Of a stretch of DNA of 64,000 nt, positions 55,851 through 64,000 are shown piece by piece. Made by a program: the position numbers and the translations under genes. The stretch comes from Anthoceros angustus. Its lineage: Eukaryota; Streptophyta; Anthocerotopsida; Anthocerotales; Anthocerotaceae. Each line of letters starts with the position of its first letter. Position 1 is the stretch's first letter. The stretch spans positions 310,001-374,000 of the forward strand of contig MU008205.1 of NCBI GenBank assembly GCA_010909165.1, read 5' to 3'. The notes beneath the pieces are model-generated. The model was not told the origin of the DNA and did no database searches. It saw only the letters and a program-made list of their open reading frames with translations.

Positions 55851-56269
55851 TGACTTCACTACGGGTCAGAGTCGGTTTTCCTCGTAATCAAAACCGGAAC
55901 TTGGTGAAGCCACAGCGACTAGCCTTGCTTTGTGTCTTGCTGCCGTGCAGGTTGACTTCCTCCGAATGTCCACTTACGGGATATAGGCTACGGCACAGGT
56001 GTCGATCGATATCCAGTCTTGTTGGCGATGAGTGAGTCGTACTCGATTTTGGCGGCGGTCCATTCGGTCTTGAATGCTTCTTCAATTGGCGAGGCACGCC
56101 CCGCATCTCGATGGTGACATAGCTTGGTGTAGAGCAAGGTTGACGATGTCCAAGTGAGCTTTACCGGGGTTGGAAAGATACCTAGATGCTATATTGACTG
56201 AGATATGTCCGACGTGTCCAGATTGCTCATGTGAGGCGCCTACCGCTATAAGGTACTTGCTTCATCTCT

Positions 56270-56840
56270 TCTACTTCTTGGTGTAGTTGGGGAATCTTAC
56301 ACTTTTCACTGCCGCTATGGGTGTGTGGTGACAGTCCGCATCTTTGAGGTTGAACCTATCCAAGAATCGGTCTACATAGTGCTGGTGAATGAAGAAGGAA
56401 TGTTCTGTACTTCTCTCGACACCTAGGGCGCATTGAGGGCCTATGTCTACAATCTCGTACTCCTTGGCAAGTAGGTCTTTTACATACCGGATAATTTGAG
56501 GAAGTGCCAAAATGAAATTGTCGACAACGACAAGGTAACTCACAAATTCTTTTTCCTGCCTAAGGAGGTAGACACTAGAATCTGTAGGGGTGAGAAGCAT
56601 TTCTTTAAATCTGTGTCCACTGCTTGCTCCATACGTGAGCGGACTGTTTTAGTCCATAGAGGGACTTCACCAGCTTACAAACCTTCTTGCTGTCCTTGAT
56701 GTAGCCAGGGGGTTGAAGCATGTAGATATCTTCACTCAGAGTGCCGTATAGGAAAGCAGTTTTTACGTCGACTTGATGGATGTCGAGATGATGATGAGCT
56801 GCCAGCGCCAAGAGTATCCTCATGGATGTTGACTTCACTA
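56270..56840 (-). pseudogene. copia RT fragment (RT module 2)
   Basis: Minus strand: MKSTSMRILLALAAHHHLDI, HQVDVKTAFLYGTLSEDIYM, then KVCKLVKSLYGLKQSAHVW, the best copy of the RT N-terminus. The palm/active-site part is damaged: the V-D-N codons remain (GTCGACAAT), but a base is missing from GTACAACG. It ends at LKDADCHHTPIAAV. Confidence 0.8.
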
Positions 56841-57299
56841 CGGGTCAGAGTCCCTCGTAATCAAAACCGGAACTTGGCTCGGCACTAGCCTTGCTTTGTG
56901 TCTTGCAACTGCGCTGTCACCCGCCTCCCGAATGTCCACTTACGGGATATAGGCTACGGCCCGAGGTAAGTCACAAGATCAGTCTTGTTGGCGATGAGTG
57001 AGTCAGACCGATTTTGCGCAGCATCATCTGTGGGTCTTGAATGCTTCTTCAATTGATCGAGGCACGCCCCGCATCTCGGTGACATAGCTTGGTGTAGAGC
57101 AAGGTTGACTGATGAGCTTCTTGCATTGTTGTTAATCGTCCTCGGAGCTGGGCTGGGGTTTTGCCTGTGGATGTGGCCCCAGCGATGTGTATCCTTCCAT
57201 TTGGATCGAGGAGGCGCCAGGTAGAGCGTCTGAGTGAGAGCTCGGAGTTCGGGGTAAAAGTTGCTCATGTCTTTGGTCTTTGGTGGTGGTGAGGTAGGT

Positions 57300-58240
57300 T
57301 AAGTTCTGAAATTCGAGTTGAGACGGTGGCTGACCTATGGCTTGTGGCATCTTCTTGCATGCCTGTGGAGACCGCTGAGTCATGGATAAGTGCGCTTTGT
57401 GGATTTTCCGGGATCTCCGGCCCGATCCGCGTTTGAGAAGCATGAGTACAAGTTTGCTACTACCAATCGACCAGACGAGGCCTAGGGATCCGGTTCCTTT
57501 TAAGTACCTAAGAATTGCTTGACGATGTCCGTGAGCTTTACCGGGGTTGGAAAGATACCTAGATGCTATATTGACTGAGATATGTCCGACGTGTCCGGAT
57601 TGCTGGCAGAGGCGCCTACCGCTATAAGGTACTTGCTTCATCTCTTCTACTTCTTCAGGTGTAGTTGGGGAATCTTCTGCAGACACTTTTTCACCTGCTG
57701 CTATGGGTGTGGTGACAGGTCTGGCATCTTTGAGGTTGAACCTATCCAGCAACTGGTCTACATAGTGCTGCTGGTGAATGAAGAAGGAATGTTCTGTTGT
57801 ACTTCTCTCGAACTGGACACCTAGGGCGTACTTCAGAGGGCCTATGTCTACAATCTCGTACTCCTTGGCAAGTAGGTCTTTTACATACTGGATAATTTGA
57901 GGGGAAGTGCCAAAAATGAAATTGTCGACAACGTACAAGGTAACTACTGCGAAATTCTTTTTCTGTCTAAGGAGGTAGACACTAGAATCTGCAGGTAGGG
58001 GTGAGAAACCGATTTCTTTAAACATGTGTCCACTGCTTGCTCCATACGTGAGCGGACGCTTTAGTCCATAGAGGGACTTCACCACCACAAACCTTCTGTC
58101 TCCTTGATGTAGCCAGGGGTTGAAGCATGTAGATATCTTCACCAGTGCCGTATAGGAAAGCGCTTTTTACGTCGACTTGATGGATGTCGAGATGATGATG
58201 AGCTGCCAAGAGTATCCTCATGGATGTTGACTTCACTACG
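57300..58240 (-). pseudogene. copia RT fragment (RT module 3)
   Basis: From MKSTSMRILLAAHHHLDIHQ at 58,236, through a damaged middle, to a clean run from 58,000 to 57,630: PLPADSSVYLLRQKKNFAVV, TLYVVDNFIFGTSPQI, KEYEIVDIGPLKYALGVQFE and RFNLKDARPVTTPIAAGEKV. It then degrades into RYLSNPGKAH and a scrambled RNase H start (SRKIHKAHLS, ACKKMPQAIGQ). The active site again reads YVVDN. Confidence 0.8.
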
Positions 58241-59276
58241 GGTCAGAGTCGGTTTTCCTCGTAATCAAAACCGGAACTTGGAAGCCCACAGCGACTAGCC
58301 TTGCTTTGTGTCGCAACTGCCACCGGGGTTCGCCTCCCGAATGTCCACTTACGGGATATAGGCTACGGCCCGAGGTAAGTCGATCGATATCCAGTCTTGT
58401 TGGCGATGAGTGAGTCGTACTCGATTTTGGCGGTCCATTGGGGTCTTGAATGCTTCTTCAATTGATCGAGGCACGCCCCGCATCTCGATGGTCATAGCTT
58501 GGTGTAGAGCAAGGTTGACTGATGAGCTTCGCATTGTTGGCGCATCGTCCTCCGGAGCCGGAGCTGGGGTTTTGCCTGTGGATGTGGCCCCGCCGGTAAT
58601 GCCCTTCCACTGGATCGAGGAGGGCGTGACGGTAGAGCGTCGAGTGAGAGCTCGCAGTTCCGGGTAAAAGTTGCTCATGTGGCCGGGTGCGCGAGGTAGG
58701 TTAAGTTCGCACTGTTGAGACGGTGGCTGACCCATGGCTTGTGGTCAGGCCGAGCAGTGCATTGCGGCCGGTGCCGAGGCGGTGGTGAACTATGGCTTGT
58801 CTTTGGCGGTTTGTTGAGCGGCTGGTTACTGTCTTGCAAGCTGTGCCGTGCAGGTTGACTTCCTCCCGAATGTCCACTTACGGGATATAGGCTACGGCGG
58901 AAGTCAAGTCGATCGATTCAGTCTTGTTGGCGATGAGTGAGTCGTACTCGATTTTGGCGGTCCATTCGGTCTTGAATGCTTCTTCAATTGGTGAGGCACG
59001 TCGCATCTCGATGGGGACATAGCTTGGTGTAGAGCAAGGTTGACTGATGAGCTTCTTCTTTGATGCGCGCATCGTCCTCTGGAGGTGAGGTTTTGCGGGG
59101 ATGTAGCCCCAGCGATGTGTATCCTTCCATTTGGATCGAGGGGTAGAGCGTCGAGTGAGAGCTCGGAGTTAATTATAAAGTTGCTCATGTCTTTGGTCTT
59201 TGGTGGTCTGGTGTAGGTTAAGTAATTCGAGTTGAGACGGTGGCTGACCTATGGCTTGTGGTCTTTGGCGGTGCAG

Positions 59277-61660
59277 TTATTGAGTCTTGGAGGCATTTGA
59301 ACTATGGCTTGTCTTTGGCGGTTTGTTGAGCGGCTGGTTACTGTCGACCTTGCAGTTCAATGATTTGTTAACATGTCTGTGGGTTAGATGTGTCCCCCTC
59401 AAGGTCAGAGAGGGAAGAAGGGGAGAAACCGTGCAGGCTAGGAGCAGGCAGAGGGGTTTGGGATTGTACAGACTGCAGATAAGTGTTGAGCAGTGTTGCT
59501 TCATGAAAATGGACACTGCGTGATAGAGTTACCTGACGGGTGAAAGGGTCAAGCAGTCTATATGCCTTGGATTGGTCAGAATAGCCGATGAATAAGAGCT
59601 TCTTACCCTTATCGTCCCATTTCTTACGCAGGTCATCAGGAATATGAGCAAATGCAGGGCTGCCGAATATCCTGAAGTGAGATATGCGGGGCTTATGTCC
59701 CGTCCAGCGTTCGTATGGTGTGATGTTGGGGAGCTCCTTCGTTGGCAGTCGGTTTTTAAGATAGTTGGCGTGAAGCGGCTTCTTCGATATCCTTGTGTGA
59801 GCCACGGCGGCAGTAGGGCAGAGATTTCCGGCAATGATCTATTCAGCCTTTACTGAAGGGATTTTTGGGCTGGTGTGTAGGGGACGGTGAGCTGCTTGAT
59901 TCCCTTGGTTGTGCAATATTCACGGAAGGAGTGACTCGGTATTCTCCAACATTGTCGGTTCAAGGGTCTTGAATGCTTCTTCAATTGATCGAGGCACGCC
60001 CCGCATCTCGATGGTCATAGCTTGGTGTAGAGCAAGGTTGACTGATGAGCTTCGCATTGTTGGCGCATCGTCCTCCGGAGCCGGAGCTGGGGTTTTGCCT
60101 GTGGATGTGGCCCCGCCGGTAATGCCCTTCCACTGGATCGAGGAGGGCGTGACGGTAGAGCGTCGAGTGAGAGCTCGCAGTTCCGGGTAAAAGTTGCTCA
60201 TGTGGCCGGGTGCGCGAGGTAGGTTAAGTTCGCACTGTTGAGACGGTGGCTGACCTATGGCTTGTGGTCAGGCCGAGCAGTGCATTGCGGCCGGTGCCGA
60301 GGCGGTGGTCGAACTATGGCTTGTCTTTGGAGCGGTTTGTTGAGCGGTTGCCTGTCGACCTTGCAATGATTTGTTCGTAACTGAGGGTTAGATGTGTCCC
60401 CTCAAGGTCGAGAGGGAAGAAGGGAGAAACCGCAGGCTAGAGCAGTGAGGGGTTTGGGATTGTATGCATGCAGATAAGTGTTGAGCAATGTTGCTTCATG
60501 AAAATGGACAACTGCGAGATAGAGTTACGGTGAAAGGGTCAAGCCTATATGCCTTGGATTGGTCGAATAGCCGATGAATAAGAGCTTCTTACCCTTATCG
60601 TCCCATTTCTTACGCAGTCATCGGAATATGAGCAAATGCGTGCCGAATATCTGAAGTGAGATATCGGGCTTATGTCCCGTCCAGCGTGTATGGTGTGATG
60701 TTGGGGAGCTCCTTCGTTTGGCGGTCGGTTTTAAGATAGTTGGCGTGAAGCGGCTTCTTCGATATCCTTGTGTGAGCCACGGCGGCAGTAGGGCAGAGAT
60801 TTCCAGCAATGATCTATTCAGCCTTTACTGAAGGGATTTTTGGGCTGGTGTGTAGGGGACGGTGAGCTGCTTGATTCCCTTGGTTGTGCAATATTCACGG
60901 AAGGAGTGACTCGGTATTCTCCAACATTGTCCGTTCAAGGGTCTTGAATGCTTCTTCAATTGATCGAGGCACGCCCCGCATCTCGATGGTGGCATAGCTT
61001 GGTGTAGAGCAAGGTTGACTGATGAGCTTGGCTGTTGTTGTTGCGCATCGCCTCCGAGCCGGAGCTGGGTTTTGCCTGGATGTGGCCCCGCCGATGGTAA
61101 TCGCCCTTCCACTGGATCGAGGGCGCCGACGGTAGAGCGTCGAGTGAGAGCTCGGTTCGGCCGGTAAAAGTTGCCGCGCTGGCCGTTGGTGCAGGAGGTA
61201 GGTTAAGTTCGATAATTCGTGCTGAGACGGTACCTATGGCTTGTGGTCAGGCCGGAGCAGTATTAGCCAGGCCGGAGGCGGTGGTCAACTATGGCTTGTG
61301 GCCGGAGCGGTTTGTTGAGCGGCCTGGTTGCCTGTCTGACCTTGCAGTTCAATGATTTGTTCGTAATCTGTAGGGTTAGATGTGTCCCCCTCAAGGTCAG
61401 AGAGGGAAGAAGGGGAGAAACCGTGCAAAGGAGCAGTGAGGGGTTTGGGATTGTACAGACTGCAGATAAGTGTTGAGCAATGTTGCTTCATGAAAATGGA
61501 CAACTGCGAGATAGAGTTACTGACGTGAAAGGGTCAAGCCTATATGCCTTGGATTGGTCGAATAGCCGGCGAATAAGAGCTTACCCTTATCGTCCCATTT
61601 CTACGCAGGTCATCGGAATATGAGCAAATGCGTGCCAATATCCCAAGTGAGATATGCGGG
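59277..61660 (-). repeat. three extra copies of the copia integrase tail
   Basis: Segments 59,277-59,940, about 60,320-60,940 and about 61,285-61,660 carry the same integrase C-terminal coding (KELPNITPYERWTGHKP, RISHFRIFGSPAFAHIP, DDLRKKWDDKGKKLLFIGYS, SVHFHEATLLNTYLQSVQS). The first (59,277-59,805) is the cleanest. Each ends toward the connection region, at plus-strand ATTGTCCGTTC or TTGTCGGTTC followed by AAGGGTCTTGAATGC, at 59,945 and 60,940; that junction is used twice. Confidence 0.8.
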
Positions 61661-61661
61661 C

Positions 61662-62309
61662 TTATGTCCCGCCCTCGTATGGTGTGATGTTGGGGAGCTC
61701 CTTCGCGGTCGGTTTTAAGATAGTTGGCCGTGGAAACGCCGCCAAAGATCCTTGTGTGAGCCCTGACAGCTTGAGTAGGGAACGAGAGATTTCCAGCAAT
61801 GATCTATTCAGCCTTTCTGCGAAGGGATTTTGAGCTGGTGTGTAGGGGACGGTGAGCTGCCGTTTGATTCCCTTGGTTGTGCAATATTCCTGGAAGGAGT
61901 GACTCAGGTATTCTCCAGCATTGTCCGTTCGAAGGGTGCTGACCTGAAGTCCTGTGTGCCGTTCTGCTAGTACCACAAACTCTTGAAAACATTGAAAGGC
62001 CTGGTCCTTGTGCTTGAGAAAGTATGTGTAGCAATAGCGGCTCCATTCGTCGAGGAATGTCAAGAAGTAGGAATGACCACCAAAAGAGGATGTGCTCATG
62101 GGTCCGCAGATGTCTGAATGGACGACTTCGAGCAGACGCGTTGCTCTTGTAGGTAAGGGGTCATTAAAAGGTAGCTGGTTCAGCTTGGTGTATTGGCAGG
62201 TCTCACAGTGCAGGTCTGGGGAGATTCTTCCTGAGATGGGGTCTCGGTACATGGTTGGGCTGGACAGGGAGTTCAAGTAGAGTCTTGAGATGGCCAAGCT
62301 CGATGCCAT
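61662..62309 (-). pseudogene. int: copia integrase
   Basis: DDE-type integrase that inserts the element's cDNA into chromosomes. The minus strand shows the zinc-binding pair HCETCQ (about 62,205), first catalytic Asp in VVHSDICGPM (about 62,115), second in TLRTDNAGEY (about 61,915) and catalytic Glu in FAERLNRSLLE (about 61,805). All three acidic residues are present. The N-terminal LLWHR part of the zinc finger is separated by a frameshift near 62,290. The C-terminus shifts at 61,740 and continues in repeated tail copies. Confidence 0.88.
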
Positions 62310-62974
62310 AAGAGGGACTTGGACAAGGTTCTGGTTGCTGACTTCTGAGCGTCGACCAACAAGGAAGTGGACTGAATGTTTAGGAGGTAAAGGTCGTTAT
62401 ACGGCAGACCATGTGCTAAAGTGGTTTTTGAAAGATCAGCATAATTGTAGATGAGACAGTGATTACCCTGAAAGGTGATGGTGAGATTGTGCTCAGTTGC
62501 TAACTTTCGTACTGACAGTAGGTTCTTTGTCATACATGGTACGTGCAAGACTCCGGTGATGAGAAGGGTTTCTCTGTTGGAGAGCTGCAATGAGACGTTG
62601 CCGGTACCTGCTATTGCCAGGGCGCTGTCGTCTCCTAAGAGGACATGCTGATCCGCAGGGGAATCGTGGTAGGATTCAAAAGCTTCCTTGCTGCTGCATA
62701 TGTGAGTGGTTGCGCCGGAGTCCAGGAACCATCTGTTCGCGTCTATCCTGGTGAGTGTTAGGCATACGGCCAATACTGAGGTAGGAGAGGCAGACTTTGA
62801 GCTTGTGTAGTGTGACTCGTTGCGGGGTGATCCGCGACGAGGTTCGCCAGCCAACTTCTTTCGGCACTCATTTTCGTAGTGCCCAGGAATGCGGCACCAA
62901 TTGCACGAGCCCTTTGTTCTTCGATCGGACTGTCTGTCGCTGCCGGAGGATGGCTGAGAGGGAGGCCTACGCAT
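62273..62974 (-). pseudogene. copia nucleocapsid zinc knuckle and protease
   Basis: CNWCRIPGHYENEC is a CX2CX4HX4C zinc knuckle (about 62,900-62,855). The aspartic protease active site WFLDSGATTHIC follows at about 62,735-62,700, then LLGDDSALAIAGTG and GVLHVPCMTKNLLSVRKL, typical copia protease. LYLLNIQSTS and KSLLWHRAW lead into the integrase zinc finger. One clean frame of 233 residues from MRRPPSQPSSGSDRQS, whose upstream part is shifted relative to gag. Confidence 0.87.
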
Positions 62975-63041
62975 ACCAAAATTGCCGCGGCCGCGTCCTC
63001 TTCTGGTGCCGCCTCCTCTTGCCGTAAATGTGAGTGCCGAG

Positions 63042-63680
63042 TTACCGCCTGCCGTGGATCTCGGATTCCTCCTCCAAAAGGGCTGCGACTATCAAAGGAG
63101 GGTATAGGTGGATGTTTGCCTCACGCCGTTGTTCCGAATCGCCGTACGCCGCGTAATTTTGGCACCGATGAAGGTCCCGTATGCAGGTTGAGGGAGGGCA
63201 ACCGCACCGTAATTCGGAGATAACGGTACCTCCCGAGGCGAGCTTTGCTCTGAGTGACCTGAACACATTTACATGCTGCTCAACAGTGTCGGAGTCCTTC
63301 ATTCTGAGGGAATAAAATTGTCTTGTTGCGTTGACCAGGGACATGCTGCTTTGGGATTGGAACATGTCCTTGAATGTCTTCCAGATAGCGTGGGAGGTGG
63401 CTTGGCCGTTTGTGTGCTGCAACATGCTCTTATCGATGGCAGAAATGAGTATGCTTCTTGCTCGCTTGTCCTTCTTGGTCCAAGCGGCAATCTGATCAGG
63501 GGTGGCAGGAGGGACAGATGAGGCTGATGGTATGGTAACTGTACCGTCCACTACGCCCATGAGGTCATGTTCCACCAGGAGCGCGGTGATTCGCATCTCC
63601 CAGATGTCGTAGTCGCTTCCTGTGAAGCGATCTCGATCCCTGAATCCTACCTTGGTGGTGTTCACTATGCTGGTGGCCAT
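63042..63680 (-). pseudogene. gag: copia gag
   Basis: Capsid-type polyprotein of Ty1/copia (UBN2-like). The ATG at 63,680 starts MATSIVNTTKVGFRDRDRF; the upstream in-frame ATG at 63,773 is possible. Conserved phrases are FTGSDYDIWEMRITALL, AWTKKDKRARSILISAID, AIWKTFKDMFQSQS, RQFYSLRMKDSDTVEQHV and LRAKLASGG. Beyond about 63,210 the match becomes irregular and the frame closes at 63,042, just short of the zinc knuckle frame. Confidence 0.85.
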
Positions 63681-63773
63681 GGCTGAGCGCTTTGCGAGAC
63701 GGGTGAGCTCTTTTGCAATCAATTTAGTTGTGTGCTGACCTAATGGGTCGTATCGAGGCATTCGCCTCTTCAA

Positions 63774-64000
63774 AACGCCTTTGATTCATTGTGCGTGTTC
63801 AGAGGTAGGTTGGATATGGCAACAAGGAGTGCCTCCATCTGCGATTTAATCAAGATTAGTTGGCTCTGAAGGTGGTCCCCGGGGAAAATGGCAGAGGTGC
63901 GAGGAGCCAGTAAGGTTGTGCTGCATGTAAGCGTGCGATGGTGTGCCACAATGGAATCTCATGATGCTTCTTGCTTAGGAGATAGTTTGGCATGATGGCA
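63774..64000 (-). other. copia 5' leader, runs off the window
   Basis: Upstream of gag on the minus strand. No primer-binding site (for example TGGTATCAGAGC) or LTR end is seen before the window ends. Confidence 0.45.

Larger units (their letters stand above)
55850..61115 (-). repeat. six copies of the copia integrase-RT connection region
   Basis: A segment of about 200-400 bp, centred on GAATGCTTCTTCAATT and GCATCTCGATGG on the plus strand, occurs near 56,085, 57,050, 58,455, 58,985, 59,975 and 60,965. The minus strand reads ALHQAM, GVPRSIEEAFKT, AKIEYDSLIANKT and AVAYIP, which matches the copia connection region (between integrase and RT, 'EA...W..A...E...L..N.TW...'). The copies at 58,441-58,790 and 59,964-60,312 are nearly identical. 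Confidence 0.8.
53700..64000 (-). mobile_element. Ty1/copia LTR retrotransposon with reduplicated internal modules
   Basis: On the minus strand the order is gag (63,680), zinc knuckle and protease, integrase, RT, RNase H, polypurine tract and 3' LTR: the Ty1/copia order. The 5' LTR and primer-binding site lie beyond the window. The body is about 9.5 kb instead of the usual 4-5 kb because the integrase tail, connection region and RT occur several times. A frameshift or stop separates nearly every domain, so the copy is inactive as read. Confidence 0.85.

Noticed and set aside
63774-64000. Copia primer-binding site and 5' LTR
   Set aside because: Searched for TGGTATCAGAGC-like sequence and an LTR end on the minus strand; none seen before the window edge.
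1-64000. tRNA and rRNA genes
   Set aside because: No cloverleaf with A and B boxes or rRNA signature noticed; the only tRNA-related sequence is the primer-binding site at 45,320.

Overview
This is nuclear plant DNA. It holds an F-box/kelch gene, a SKP1-like family, the 5' part of a peroxisomal acyl-CoA oxidase gene with very short introns (84-121 nt), PPR pseudogenes, Ty1/copia and Ty3/gypsy remains, and a Ty3/gypsy primer-binding site matching plant tRNA-Asp. Very short introns and PPR debris would fit a seed-free land plant, perhaps a lycophyte such as Selaginella, but this is inference and no marker gene settles the species.

Layout. Bases 1-13,606 form block A1: F-box/kelch gene (+), minisatellite, SKP1-like gene (-), AT-rich copia remnant, unassigned repeat, PPR pseudogene (+), second SKP1-like gene (-). 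Next come the first four exons of an acyl-CoA oxidase (-, 14,515-13,624), head-to-head with a second copy of the whole block. That second copy (14,713-30,657) is itself stuttered: a 1.4-kb piece is doubled (16,324-19,154), and at 25,541 the sequence jumps back so that about 1.8 kb is repeated. Copies differ mainly by small indels. In several places one copy keeps a frame where the other loses it, so many frameshifts may be sequence errors rather than true decay.

From 30.7 to 45.3 kb lies a GC-rich accessory region. Two related minus-strand coiled-coil genes or pseudogenes (31.5-33.3 and 35.6-39.9 kb) end in short peptide repeats. A plus-strand relative (40.4-43.7 kb) is head-to-head with the second of them. 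Several local tandem duplications are present. A Ty3/gypsy LTR, primer-binding site and gag start follow (44.2-46.1 kb). The gag is cut off by an inverted-repeat-rich element with an unrecognised ORF and CACTA-like subterminal repeats (46.1-48.04 kb).

From 48.7 to 53.4 kb there is a diverged, inverted version of the SKP1-like/PPR segment, with the best preserved SKP1-like reading frame. From 53.7 kb to the end a Ty1/copia element lies on the minus strand. Its domain order gag-protease-integrase-RT-RNase H is clear, but integrase tail, connection region and RT are repeated three to six times.

Functionally, the notable host genes are an F-box/kelch adaptor and several SKP1-like proteins with long C-terminal extensions. 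Both kinds belong to SCF ubiquitin ligases, and here they have been amplified together as one block.
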